From Alisma plantago-aquatica (Eukaryota; Streptophyta; Magnoliopsida; Alismatales; Alismataceae), in assembly GCA_963693085.1 (NCBI GenBank), contig OY856413.1, positions 472,939,379 to 473,003,378 on the forward strand: a stretch of DNA of 64,000 nucleotides, given 5' to 3'. How positions within the stretch are numbered: position 1 is the stretch's first letter; each line of letters opens with the position of its first letter. Under the pieces are notes generated by a model. It saw nothing but the letters and a program-made list of their open reading frames with translations, was not told the DNA's origin and did no database searches. This document shows positions 1 through 12,200 of the stretch, piece by piece. The translations under genes were made by a program, and so were the position numbers.

Positions 1-121
1 CTCGCTACTCCGCCGTTTCTCTTTTCCACGCTGCTAGCTGCTCGACAGGTAGCCCTCTTCTTCGTCCTCCATGCCCCTCTTCTTCTTCCTCCATGCCCCT
101 CTTCTTCTTTCTTCTCCCTCA

Positions 122-227
122 TTACCAACAGCAAGCACGGCCGTGGCTGTGTTGGCCAACCACGACTGTGCAATGCAGCACGGCCGTGGTCGGCCAACAC
201 AGCCACAGACGTGCTTGCTGTTGGTAA
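122..227. repeat. 106-bp palindrome in CACTA 5' region
   Basis: The left arm (TTACCAACAGCAAGCACGG, from 122) is mirrored by a right arm ending in GCTTGCTGTTGGTAA at 227, with about 20 unpaired bases in the centre. The arms contain CACGGCCGTGG and GTGTTGGCC motifs, related to those in the 3' subterminal repeats near 8640-8790. It could be a binding array for the element's DNA-binding protein; that role is inferred. Confidence 0.75.
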
Positions 228-573
228 GGAGGGAGAAGGAAGAAAAGAGGGTATTTTGTTCATTTATTTTTTTTATCTATTGCTTTATATTTGTTTATCT
301 ACTGATTATATTTATTTATCTAATGCTTTGAGTTTATATATTTAGATGTTGCTATTGTAAATCAACCTAGGATATGAACAAATCTTTTGCTTGCATATAT
401 TTGTGCTTCTAATCCTAATGCTTGACCTAATTCAATAAATTTTGATGCATGTTGAAATATGATTTAAACTTGTCCATTCTAGCATCCTAATTTGATTTGA
501 TTAAACCCTAACATTGATGAAACCCTAACATCAATTGTGTTGAAACCCTAACATGTACATATCTATCATTGTG
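228..573. other. CACTA 5' non-coding segment
   Basis: AT-rich sequence with several AAACCCTAAC-like stretches (about 500-550) and no supported coding frame. It lies between the GC palindrome and the tandem hairpin units and is probably part of the element's 5' untranslated or promoter region. Confidence 0.4.
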
Positions 574-1205
574 TTTGTTGGCCTAAAAACCCATCCAAGA
601 TTTACTAATTAGGAGTAAATCTTGGATAGTCCCCGGTTTGGGACTGTTCTTGAACACCTAATCTCACTTAGGATGTAAGTGTATAATGTGTATTGGGTTT
701 TCGAGAAAATTTCGGTATCATATCCACATTTGTTCTCTATGTACATATGTACTTAGAGAACAGTGGGGAAATGCAGCTGAAATTTTCTAAAAAACCCAAT
801 ACACATTATACACTTACTAGTGAGATTAAGTGTTCAATAATGGGATAGGTGGTATACATTTATTATATATAAGAATGACATCACATGTATTTGTTGGCCT
901 AGAAACCTATCCAAGATTTACTCATTAGGAGAAAATCTTAGATAGTCCCCGGTTTGGGACTGTTCTTGAACACCTAATCTCACTTAAGATGTAAGTGTAT
1001 AATGTGTATTGGGTTTTTGAGAAAATTTTGGTAGCATTTCCCCGTTTGTTCTCTAAGTACATATATACTTAGAGAACATCGGGGAAATGCTGTTGAAATT
1101 TTCTTGAAAATCCAATACACATTATACACTTACTAGTGAGATTAGGTGTTCAAGGATGGGATAGGTGGTACATATTTATTATGTATAAGAATGACATCAC
1201 ATGTA
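574..1205. repeat. Two tandem 316-bp hairpin units upstream of the transposase
   Basis: Unit 1 spans 574-889 and unit 2 spans 890-1205. A common anchor (TTTGTTGG) starts at 574 and 890 and begins again as TTTGTT at 1206; a second anchor (CCCCGGTTTGGGAC) lies at 631 and 947, again 316 apart. Each unit is itself an imperfect inverted repeat: GAACACCTAATCTCACTTA and GTGTATAATGTGTATTGGG on the left are mirrored on the right, around a central TGTTCTCT...AGAGAACA stem. The block ends about 60 bp before the transposase start, so it occupies the promoter position. Confidence 0.9.
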
Positions 1206-1265
1206 TTTGTTAACCCTAGACCCTAATCTTGTTGTAATATATGCTTTTTTCTCTTTGATCATATA

Positions 1266-4200
1266 ATGGATAGATCATGGATGTCCATTCGCAATTGCTG
1301 CACCCCAGAGTTTATTTCTGGTCTTGACCAGTTTATTAGATTTGTCGAGGAACATAGGAAACAACTTGGAGATAGGTTCTACTATCCATGTAGGCATTGT
1401 GGTAACAACTTGAAAGTCATCACTGGTGATGAAATCAAAAGTCATGTCATGTGCAATGGGATTATACAAGGCTATACAAAATGTCACTGGCATGGAGAGA
1501 TTTCAAACCTGAAACCAGTGGATGTCGATAGCAGTGCTTGTGTGGAAGAAGAAATTGTCTCCGATGACGTAGATGTGAATGAACCAGTTCCAGTAGACAT
1601 CGTTGATGCGATGCTGGATAGTTTTGGGGGTAGAGCACACCGATCCACCTCCCATGTTTAGAAACATTGTACATGATGCTGAGATACCGTTATACACAAG
1701 TTATATAAGTTTACAAAGCTTAGCGATGTGTTGAGATTGTATAAGCTAAAAGCTAACAATAGATGGAGCGACAAAAGCTTCACGTCGTTGTTATCTTTGT
1801 TGAAAGAAATGCTTCGTGAAGGAAATGAGCTGCCAATCTCAACATACCAGGTAAGGAAATTGTTGTGCCCAATGGGAATGGAGGCCGAGAAGATACACGC
1901 ATGCCCGAATGATTGTGTATTATTTCAAAAGGACTATGTGGATTTGAAAGATTATCCAAAATGTGGTGCGTCATGGTATAAATTGACGACTTCGGGTGAG
2001 TCCAAAGTTGATCCTCCTGCCAAGGTGATGTGGTATCTACCTATAATATCATGGTTTCAATGCTTGTTTGCAAATCTGATAGATGCAAAGAATTTGAGGT
2101 GGCATGCAGATGTTAAGAAAAATAATGATGGGATCCAATGACATGCGTCTGATTCCCCACAGTGGAAGAAGATTGATCTATTGTACCCAAAATTTGGTGA
2201 AGAAGACATGAATCTAAGACTTGGGCTTTGTACATATGGGATGAATCCGTACGGGACATTGAGCAGCCAACATAGCACTTGGCCAGTCATGCTTGTTATA
2301 TACAATCTTCCTCCCTGGCTGTGTATGAAAAATAAGTATGTAATGTTGTCGTTGTTGATATCGGGCCCTAAACAACCAGGAAATGATATCGATGTTTATC
2401 TTGAACCTCTGATTGATGACTTAAAGAAACTCTAGGGTGAAGGTGTGATGACCTATGATGCTTCATGAAGAGAGACATTTCGTTTGCATGCTATGTTGTT
2501 TTGCACTATTAATGACTTTCCATCATATGGGAATTTGTCTTGATATAGTGCCAAAGGAGCTAAAGCGTGTCCTATATGTGAAGAGAACACTGATTCAACA
2601 AGACTAAAACATGGCGGTAAGACTGCATATCTTGGTCATCGAAGGTTTCTTACAAAATTCCATCCATATCGTAGGAAGCACAAAGCATTCAATGGATGGA
2701 ATGAGGAACGAAGTGCACCTAAACCTATACCAGGGGAGGTTGTTTATGAAAGAGTAAACGACTTTGTCAATGAATTTGGTAAGAGATCACAATGTAATAT
2801 GGCCACACAGAGTGACAAATCTTTATTCAAGAAGAAGCCAATATTTTGGGATCTTTCTTATTGGAGTTCTTTAACAGTCAGACATTGTATCAATGTCATG
2901 CATGTTGAGAAAAATGTCTGTGATAGTGTCATTGGTACTTTGTTGAATATACCAGGTAAGACTAAAGATGGGATAAAATCTAGACTAGACCTACATGAAA
3001 TGGGAATAAGGTCAGAATTAACAGAATTACATGAAATGGGAAATCAGAGAACATACTTACCTCCCGCTTGTTACACATTGCCTAGAAAGGAGAAGAAAGC
3101 TTTTTGTGAATGTTTGGTAAATGTTAAGATGGCATAGGGTTACTCATCCAACATCCGTAGATTGGTATCAATGAAAGATATGAAGTTGATAGGTCTTAAA
3201 TCTCATGATTGTCACACTCTAATGCAACAAATATTGCCTGTGACAATTCGATCTATATTGCCGAAGCATGTAAGGTTTGCAATCACCAAACTTTGTTTCT
3301 TTTTCAACAGTCTGTGTAGCAAAGTTATTGACCCTGATACTCTAGATAATTTTCAAAGAGAAGTGGTTGTTACCCTATGTCAGCTTGAGATGTATTTCCC
3401 TCCTTCGTTCTTTGATATCATGGTACATATTATTGTCCACTTGACTAGGGAAGTGAAAATGTTGGGACCAGTTTTCTTGCATTGGATGTATTCCTTTGAA
3501 TGATACATGAGCGATTTTAAAAGTGATGTTTGAAACCATTATCAGCCTGAAGGGAGTATTATTTAGGGTTATGTGGTGAGAGAGGTTATGGATTTATGCA
3601 ATGACTTTCTCAGTGGTAATGACACTCCTGGTAATGACAAGAATATTGAGGAGAAATTTGGCAAAGGAATGTTGGGATCACGGGTGAAAGTAATTAGCCA
3701 TGAGTAGTTGGAACAAGGTCACTTGTATATTTTACACAACATGGATGAAGTGAGTGTTTATATCGAGGAACATACCAATTTCATCAAGAGACAATATCCT
3801 CGAGCCAATATAATGTGGCTTGCAAGAGAGCATAACAAGACATTTATTAAGTGGTTTGAAGATAAAGTCTTACATCAACTATCTCAAACACCAGATGATA
3901 TTACTGAAACTATCAAATGCCTCGCCTTTAAACCAATATTGAATGTTATGTGTTATAGAGGGTATGACATTAATGGATTCACATATTACACAAAGTGCCA
4001 AGATGATAAGAGTGTCATCTAAAACAGTGGGGTCACCCTTCAAGCGTCGACTATGTTTTTTGCAAGTGCAAAGGATAAGAGTCCACGTGAAGCTAAAATG
4101 TCATATTACGGTGTCATTGAAGACATATGGGAGTTTGACTACATAGATTTCAGAATTCCACTCTTCAAATGTAATTGGGTTGATAACACCAAAGGAGTTA

Positions 4201-4520
4201 TAGTGGATGAATTAGGTTTCACTTTAGTGAACTTTGAAAAGATTGGCGAGAAGGGTGAACCATTCATATTGGCATCACATGCAAAACAAGTATTTTATAT
4301 CGATGATCCTGCAAATGATAAATGGTCGGTTGTTCTTCATGGTAAAAGACAGTTCATTGAAGATCCTATAGATGAAGAAGAGTACTAAGATAAGTATGAT
4401 GACTCCAGTCCATTCTCAGTTGGGTTGCCAACACCAGAAAATATTGAAGCTAATGATGACTTGTGTGTGCGCGGAGATCACAATGAAGGATTGTTAATTG
4501 ATAAAAAATCGCAATATTAG
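1266..4520 (+). pseudogene. TNP2-like CACTA transposase (decayed)
   Basis: This would have been the element's transposase. It opens with MDRSWM and a Transpos_assoc-type zinc-binding region with the CRHCGN and HGE landmarks (1266-1500). A Transposase_21/TNP2 core follows (about 1860-3130: ACPNDCVLF, YPKCG, ACPICEE and INVMHVEKNV landmarks), then a DUF4218-like part (about 3160-3700) and a C-terminal DUF4216-like part (about 3940-4360: YYGVIEDIW, FRIPLFKCNW, HAKQVFY). Two frameshifts lie between about 1620 and 1730. From 1728 onward one frame runs to a natural stop at 4518-4520, interrupted by in-frame stops at 2139, 2433, 2466, 2541, 3135, 3501, 3531, 3564, 3705, 4020 and 4386. Several of the TGA stops stand where the family has arginine. 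Family assignment is confident; function is lost. Confidence 0.9.
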
Positions 4521-4558
4521 AGGCATGTTTATATTTTTTTATATGTTTTATTTTTCTA

Positions 4559-4686
4559 AATGTGAACTTTACATTATGAATTACTTTACAATGTGAATGT
4601 GAACTTTACAATGTGAATTTTACAATGTGAATGTGAACTTTACAATGTGAGCTTTACAATGTGAACTTTACAATGTGAATTGAACT
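4559..4686. repeat. TTTACAATGTGAA minisatellite
   Basis: Degenerate tandem copies of a 12-18 base unit based on ACTTTACAATGTGAATGTGA fill the gap between the two CACTA genes. It ends immediately before the second gene's first recognised ATG. Confidence 0.8.
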
Positions 4687-4691
4687 TTCAG

Positions 4692-7600
4692 ATGGTTGAT
4701 CATTCTCCTGATGACCGTGCTGATGATTACCGTGAGGGTGAGGACATCAATGTGCCGCCTCACAATGTAAGTTTTAAAAATATATTATATATTTATATCT
4801 ATATGTCCATTTATAGTTATATCCTATAAGTGTGTTTATTTTGTCAAATTTTAGGTTGATGATGCACATGTACCCTCTGAAGCACTTGAGGCACTTGATG
4901 AGCAACACCAAAAAGTTGACAAGAGAAGGGGCATCACTGTGATGAAGAAGTTAACAATGCTAAGGGGCAATGGACCCAAACTTGTTGTGGATTTTGATAA
5001 TGCAGGAAATGCAATTGGAGTGAATCACAATTCGTTAGTTTCATATCTTGGGTATGTTACTCGTATCCATTGCGGTTGTAAGATAGATTCTTGGCATAAA
5101 GTTCCTAAGGGGAAAAAAGATGTAATATGGAAGGATTTATGCATGAATTATTATTAATTTGCAATTCTATTTTGTAGATTACTAATTTTTTGGATACTAG
5201 TTAATAGCAATTCTATTTTGCAGAGTATATTTGCATTGGATGAAAAGCTGCATCGTAAATGCATGATACAACACCGTGGGAGAGTCCTAAGGATCTATAG
5301 GACAAATCTCACCCAAGAATACATAAAAGAAGGTGACAAGAGGAAGAAGACATCCACTGAACAGTGGAACTTCCTGGACCAAGAAGAATGGGACGCATTT
5401 GTTGTTTCAAGAAAAACTGATGAATTCAAGGTATTAGGCGTCAGTCCCAATGTAATTAATATACATTGTATTCACCTATTCAAGATTAACATTTAGTGTT
5501 ACTAACCAAATCATTAATGTGCATACTAACTAGGCCCTCAGTAAGGCGCAAAGAGCAAGGCGTGCACTGAATGTGCATGACCACACAATGGGTCCAAAGA
5601 GGTATGTAGGCATTTGCCAAAGACTACAGGCTGAGTCTACTGCTCAGTCTGGTGCTACTCAGGAGTCCTCTACTATAGGTACCACACCTCTGCCTCACCA
5701 TGATGTCTGAATAGCTGGGAGGCAAAATAAGAAGGGAGAACTAAGGAAGCCTACAACTACTGAGGTGGATGCAAAAATGGTAAAATACAACTCTTAGAGC
5801 AATCGTTTGAATATTGATTATTTGTGGTGTTTACTTAATTACAAATTTTTGTTTTGGCGATTAGAGGGAGCTCCACAAGTTGAGGAAACAAGGCAAGTTC
5901 ATCCCTGAGGGCACAAGGGATGAATTGACAATTGCTCTGGGTAACCCAAAACATCCTGGATGTGTTAGGGCTGCAGGCACTGGTGTGGGCATCAAAGCAT
6001 TCTTTGGGCATCCCGACACATACATGTCCTAAAAGCGGGAATTTCACAAGAAGAGGTAACCTATTCTTCCTTTAGAATGTTACTGTAAAAGAGAATTCAA
6101 TAATCAGAAGCTAACGTTTCTTTTATCCATGTATAGGTAGATAAGATAGTTGATAGGAGAGTCGATGAAGTAGTTGATAAGAGAATCAAGGAAGTAGTTG
6201 ATAAGACACTCCATGAAGCAATGAGCAAGTGGCAGACATCTCTGACTGCCACTCAGCAGACAGTACCTATGCCATCCCGCTCTACTCCTACTGTAGAGGT
6301 TGGGAGTAGTAATCCTGTAGACCCACCACCTAGAACATCCTCTGTAAGTATTTTTATGACATAGTAACTAGTCTTTTCAAGATGATATGTTTTCAAGATG
6401 ATATGTATATATGTATATAACATTTTTTACACAAATTTGTAGGGATTGAAGCCATGTCATCTAAAAGGTAAAGAATATGTCGTTGTAGAGGCATCAACTT
6501 ACCCATCCCTACTAGGGGAAATGTTTCATGGGTCTCCATTACCAGCTTGTTGGGTTCGTGTGAGCCCACTACGTATATTCCCCATGTGGATGGATCTTCC
6601 ATTGCCATTTGCCCACCCAGATTTTGAAATGCTTGGTGAGGTAGAAGGCGGAGTGATATTGTGGCCAAAAGAGGATGTCGTCTATACTGAAATTGTATGG
6701 TAAATTTACAATACATGAAATTGTTAGTGTGTGTATATGATGTCAATTGATCTAAAATTATATATATATATATATATATATACATGTTAAAAAGAAGACA
6801 CCCACAACATCTAGGCCTTCACCTCCACCTCCTACATTACCAAGTTGGGTTCCACAGGACCTACCTGTCCCGTTAGGTCCTAATTATAGGGCTATGGCAA
6901 TATGGTTAGGCGAACATGATATAAATTGCCCTATAACTGTTTCTATAGATGTGAATGTTGTAGTTCAATCATACGAAAACAAACTATTTATACAAGATAT
7001 TTTGGAGTTGTTTCGATATGATTGGCTGAATACATCTGTGATAGAGATATGGATAAGGTGAGATCTTCTTTATACATCCATATATCTTGTGTAGGATCTG
7101 GTGATCTAGTTTCTTATATATTAACGCATACATAATACATGTTTGGCAGCTACTTAGACAAGATATGTGCATATTTTTCATTTGAACATGTAGGATTTTT
7201 GATTCCATCTTTGATTAGTCTAGTAGCTAAAGACCCTTCGTCAGTTCAACAATACTACTGTGATGCTTTTACAAGTTTTGATCAAAATAACAAGATGGTG
7301 ATAATAGCTCCATTCAATGTGGAGTAAGTTTACTTTGCTTATAATTTGGACTTAAGAAAATTACATTTTTATTGTGGATTTTGAGTTATTCATTTTTAAC
7401 TTTTTTACCTCTAGGGGTACACATTGGGAGTTACTAGTTATTGTCCCCGAGACGTTTACTGTCTATTATCTAGATCCTAAGGGGACTAAATTGAATTCAA
7501 AATATGGACACACAATGAAAATGGCATTATTCCAGTGAGAAATATTTCATTTTCATATCCGTTAACATATGTTATTACATTACTATTTAATTATGCAATG

Positions 7601-8106
7601 TACTGTGTTACATTAACATGTAGGGGTTTAGATGAGTTCAAAAAGGCTGGAGGAAAGGTCCCCAGGAAAAAGAACCAACCAATAATTTGAATGAACATGG
7701 AAGTAAGTTCCCGACTGCAATGTATATATTATTTACGTTAACAATGCTGAATTAGTTGTATTTTTTAATATTTTGTACATTTCAATTTATAGTGTGCTAC
7801 ACAAGACAACGGGTGGGCATGTGCATACTATGTGATGTGATTTATGCACATGACTATCAAATATGCCACAGTGGACATCGATACCATTCCTGAGGTATTA
7901 TATATAGTCTCATTAGATAATATGAAATATATCAATCTTATTTATATATTATTAATTATATACCTACATCATTCTCTTTGTAGATTTTTAAAACTGACCA
8001 CACTACATGAAAGGCCTTACTAGATGTACATGCTCCCTATACGACGAAAGAATTAAATGATGTAAGAGAAGAATGGACAAAAGCCATACAAGTAGTGGGT
8101 TTTTAA
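4692..8106 (+). pseudogene. CACTA second gene: Transposase_24-like region plus Ulp1/C48 protease-like domain
   Basis: Putative exons with GT/AG borders: 4692-4766, 4855-about 5155 (donor unclear), 5224-5430, 5534-5779, 5865-6055, 6137-6343, 6443-6694, about 6793-7057, 7150-7323, 7415-7534, 7624-7702, 7793-7894 and 7984-8106. Early exons match the plant Transposase_24 (Ptta/En/Spm) family, with EEWDAFV and a later ELTIALGNPKHPG block. The exon at 6443 resembles the DUF8039-type domain (GSPLPACWVRV, WPKEDVVYTE). The last exons form a C48-like cysteine protease: THWELLV with the His, YYLDPKG with the Asp, and TQDNGWACAYYV with the Gln and Cys. The usual DCG around the Cys is ACA. In-frame stops occur in the exons at 5534, 5865, 7624, 7793 and 7984. 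In the family this product is thought to bind subterminal repeats or aid transposition; the protease role is unsettled. Confidence 0.8.
6759..6783. repeat. (TA)n microsatellite
   Basis: About twelve uninterrupted TA units inside an intron of the second CACTA gene. Confidence 0.95.
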
Positions 8107-8149
8107 AATATAATTGGGATGTTGATAGCAAATAATGACTAAAGAATGA

Positions 8150-8400
8150 TATTTTGTAAATGAATTTCTGAATTATAATATGTGTGAATGTTTCTACATG
8201 TATTAATGTTTCTACATGTGTTTGAATGTTTATACATGTGTGAATGTGAAAATGAATGAAACTACTGGTTGCTATATGGATGTTTCTACATGTGTGAATG
8301 TGAAAATGAATGGAACTGCAGATTACTACATGAATGTTTCTACATGTGTGAAAATTGAATGGAACTGCAGGTTGCTAAATGTGTGAAAATTAATGTAGTT
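8150..8400. repeat. GTGTGAATGTTTCTACAT degenerate repeats, CACTA 3' flank
   Basis: Several imperfect tandem copies of a unit containing GAATGTTTCTACATGTGTG follow the second gene's stop. No coding capacity is seen. Confidence 0.75.
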
Positions 8401-8544
8401 AATTTTGTAGTTTTGTGGTCTGTTGTTGGCTGATATCAATGGATGTTGTAAAACCTGCAGTTCATAACTGAACTGCATGTTTCTCATCCTGCGACCAACC
8501 ACAACAGGCCTGCAGACTGATAAAAAAAATAAATACATCCAATA

Positions 8545-9045
8545 GGCATCAGTTATTTGAGAAAACCGACGACAAATGCTTACATCGTCGGATAATAGCT
8601 AAAATCGACGCCTAATGAGACCAGACACCACGGCAGTGCTGGCCAGCACGGCCGTGGTAGCAGGTGATATGGCATCGGTTATCAATAATAAACCGACGAT
8701 GATGGATACTTACAACGTCGACTAATAGCTAAAACCGACGCCTAATGTGGCCAGACACCATAGCCGTGCTGTCCAGTACGGCCATGGTATCAAGTGATTT
8801 GGCATCGGTTATCAATTAAAAATTGATCCTGATGGTATCCTAGATGACACCCTTTCTGTAGCGTGAAGGTTTATGGTGTCAGTTTCCGTAATAATAACTG
8901 ACGCCTATATCCCCCTGCTGGCGCGTTTTTGGTGGTGCGCGAAGGTTTCTGGCGTCGGTTTGGAAACTGACGCCTAACGGTTTGCCTTTTAGCGGTGCCT
9001 ACATAGGTGTCGTATTGAAACTGACACTAAAGGTCTTAAATATCT
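8545..9045. repeat. CACTA 3' subterminal repeat array
   Basis: A unit beginning GGCATCGGTTATC recurs at 8545, 8671 and 8801, spaced 126 and 130 bp. Each unit carries CGTCG, CGACGCCTAATG and an imperfect CACGGCCGTGG motif; shorter GACGCCTAA motifs continue to about 8975. Subterminal motif arrays of this type bind the TNPA-class protein in En/Spm-like elements; the role here is inferred from family and position. Confidence 0.85.
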
Positions 9046-9073
9046 GACACTAAAGGTGGGTTATATACTAGTG
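9046..9073 (-). repeat. CACTA right terminal inverted repeat
   Basis: The complement reads CACTAGTATATAACCCACC followed by TTTAGTGTC. A shorter internal echo (GACACTAAAGGTCTTA) sits at 9023. The matching left repeat is outside the window, so the inverted pair itself cannot be confirmed here. Confidence 0.85.
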
Positions 9074-9286
9074 CTAGGTCATTTCTTAGGCTCATTATTG
9101 AGGTATAATTGCTTCTCTCTCTTAATTGCATAAAGCTACAAATAAAACAAAAACATGCATTAGATAATACAAAAAATGCATAAAATACGAAAAACATAAA
9201 ACAAAATAAAATATGAAGTGAAATGCAATAGACACATGTAAAAACTAATAGTAAAATGAAACTGAAACATGATGAATAGACATTCA
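9074..9286 (-). repeat. Truncated Athila-like LTR copy (right part only)
   Basis: This sequence is collinear with about 14095-14313: CTAGG-CATTTCTT, the TAATT-CTCTCTCTT stretch, TACAAATAAA and a terminal CATTCA. The CACTA element replaces its left part. On the complement a CAAGCTTGGGG polypurine tract (about 9292-9302) stands just before the TGAATG start, as expected for the 3' LTR of a minus-strand Athila-type element. Confidence 0.5.
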
Positions 9287-12200
9287 TCAAAACCCCAAGC
9301 TTGTACATTGATCATGCTCGAGTAAAAAAAATTCAAATCACTCTCCAAACTATTACTTACAACAAATACATGCCTCATACTCTAATCATGATTGGATACT
9401 ACTACTGATATTATTAAGAAACCCAACTTCTTGAGATTATAGAACACAACTTGCCATATCCTTATTTTCAATTTTTCTTTGCAACACTACTTCCTCACCA
9501 CCATTTAAATACCATATATGTCTAATAATTTCAATTGAATTTGAGGAATCTCAGGAAAACACAAGTATGTACATAATCCAAAGCTAGGTTTATCAATGTA
9601 TATCAATGGAACATGTATTGATCCCCTAGGTGGAAAATAGAGTGAACGGAAGTATGGAAGATAGGATGACCATCTTTCTTCTATTTGACTTGAAATTCTA
9701 TTTTATTTTTGCAAATACAAATGTCACATCATTTTGTTTTCTTTTTGGTTATTGGAAACTTTTATTTATTTTGGTGATACACCCCTATCACATGGAGAGG
9801 GGTAGGGAAGAAGTGGTTATAGTGGATAGGGGTGGTGTGCCTCCCTAAGCTTAGGGTTTGGAACACTTCATGGCTATATATTTTTTGTCTATGGAAGGTA
9901 AAAAGATGGAAGAAGAAGTGTAGAAGAGGGTTTGGATCATGTGCAACACTTCACTTTATGATTAAATACATCAGGTTGTTCCTCTAATTCAACACACCTT
10001 TAAAATGACATGACAAGGGGATGTATAGAAATTTCATATGTATGATGCAAGAACTAGTAGGAGGAATGTCTTATTTGATCCATATTAGTTCCTCTTACAC
10101 CTACCAAGTTTTCTATGATACACGATGCTTATATTCATCAGAATACAAAGGGTGATTGTAACATTGACATGTCTATATAAAGATAGTTAATGTAAAAAAT
10201 TACTTCAAACAACAGAGGTTGTATGAAAAATTGTATATGCAATTCAAACTTGAATATAAAGTAAGCCGACTAGACAATGGATTTAGATAGCACTTCAAGA
10301 ACTATGAACTTAATTGAGAGCAGTTTTAAGCAACATGAAATGCAAGTAAACAAAATGTAAAGGATGCATGCTAATCTAATATTCTAATTAGGTGCGAGTG
10401 GATAGGAGTACAAACCACACAACATCCAAACCTAGCTTATAAATTGACTCATTCTGGAGCAAACATTGAACCCAAAATGGAGGGAAAGAAACTCTTTATG
10501 TTCATCCATGTGCCCTTGGAACCTCGAAGAAGGTTTCAGCTAAAGGGAATATGGAAAAGGGTGACACCTTGAAGAAGAGAGTTCCCCAGTGAAATATGTA
10601 TGTGGTGGCCATGGTAGCTCAAATGGCTTTCTAGGATGTTTGAAATTGTATTGTCTTTCATGCTACAGTCCATTTAACAAGATCCACAACAACCCATTGC
10701 TAGTAGAGGTAGTGCAACAAATGTGTGCAGATAAATTGGAAATTTCATAAAAGAGGAGTGAAACATTTATGGTGGTTGCATGATCTACTTGTTAGTGAAG
10801 ATAAGAGGTGTACTAACTTCTTCTGTTGATAAGGTAGTATGTGGAAAATCCACAACTGATCCTGCCAATTGTGCTAAATTAGGTGAGGGATATTGCTCTT
10901 ATTTCTTATCATCACCTATATCTACATATAGAAGATGTAGTGTTGGTATAGGAGGAACCATATCATGTGTGAAATCAGCCAGAGAAGTATTTTTATGCAT
11001 CTGTCATCCTCCTAATCCACCACTCAATCAACATAAAAAATAGTAGTTGAACCCTTCACTAGATCAACATGTGGCTCTAGATCATCCACGTGGAACACAC
11101 CCAATTCCTCTGTGGGTTTTGTAGGAAATATAACGGGAGAGGAGATAGAAAAGTGAAGAAGTGGTGGCATGTATATATCATGTTAGGGTTGTACCTCACC
11201 ATTGCAAACAATTGGATATACCATGGGAATTGGTTGGCCATCTTCTAAAATAGGTTCAACCAAGGCTGATTTATCATTGTAATTGTCTTGTTGTGAGCGT
11301 GAAAAAGAGAAGGATGGTGGACTATCTGGGTCTGCTTCCATGTCATGGTGACTCTCATGCAAAATATTTTGATATGGGAATTTTTAGGCCCTTAATATCG
11401 ATAATATGGAACACAAGTGTGCATGTTGACCACTAGATTTAGTTCCTCAGGTTGTTGTAGTGTTAATGAATCACACTACATTTTCTGTAGTAGGACACAA
11501 GTATCTTTGTCATCATTGATCATGAATGTGGGCTTCTTCACCTTCCATTGAGATCATATTGGTTGACCCTCAAGTAATGTAGTTTTTTGTGATAGATATG
11601 CTTTCAACTAGGATAGTTGCTCCTACAGTCTTTTACCTTAGGCTTTTCCGTCATCTAGCATGCTTGTTGTAAAAATAGCATTTCTTGTTGGTTAGCTAGA
11701 ATTTTGTGGAGATCATCCATCCCGTCATCTCTATCAAGGGGTACTAATCTACATAGTAAGACTCTTCACTATAACTCCCACAATATTTTTTATCATGGTC
11801 TACTTAATATGGACAATTGTCTTCATAACACAACTCCTCATAGTAATCGTTAGAATACTATTGATTGCAATATTCTTTGTATATGCATGGTTTTTAGGAG
11901 CCTTGCATTATACTCAATGATGAGCCTCAACGTGGCTGTTTTACCTTGTGGAGTCACCTCATGGCAATGCCATATATCATGATTAAAGGAGACACATATC
12001 TAGCATTGTATTTACAGTGTTAACCACTCCATTTATTATAATGAAAAAAAATATAAAAGATAACTATCATGTTCAAGAGAGGAAAAGAAAATATTTTAAC
12101 AAATGAAGATATAAATTTCAATGTTTGAATAAATAATAGAAGCAAGAAATAAAAAATGAAATAGAAAAGACTTTAAGCTACTAGAAATTATGGAACTACA

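Larger units (their letters stand above)
1..9073 (+). mobile_element. CACTA (En/Spm-type) DNA transposon, left end truncated by window
   Basis: The right end at 9073 reads, on the complement, CACTAGTATATAACCCACC, a CACTA-type terminal inverted repeat. Inside lie the two gene classes typical of plant CACTA elements: a TNP2-like transposase and a Transposase_24/Ulp1-type second gene, both on the plus strand. GC-rich CACGGCCGTG motifs occur at both the 5' side (130-190) and the 3' side (8630-8800), so sequence back to base 1 probably belongs to the element. The left terminus is not in the window. The base triplet after the end is CTA, which fits the 3-bp target duplication of the family. Both genes are broken by stops, so this copy is not autonomous. 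Confidence 0.9.

Noticed and set aside
71..331. 86-codon frame at the left edge
   Set aside because: It crosses a CTTCTTC-rich stretch and the GC palindrome; the protein is low complexity and no CACTA gene is expected there.
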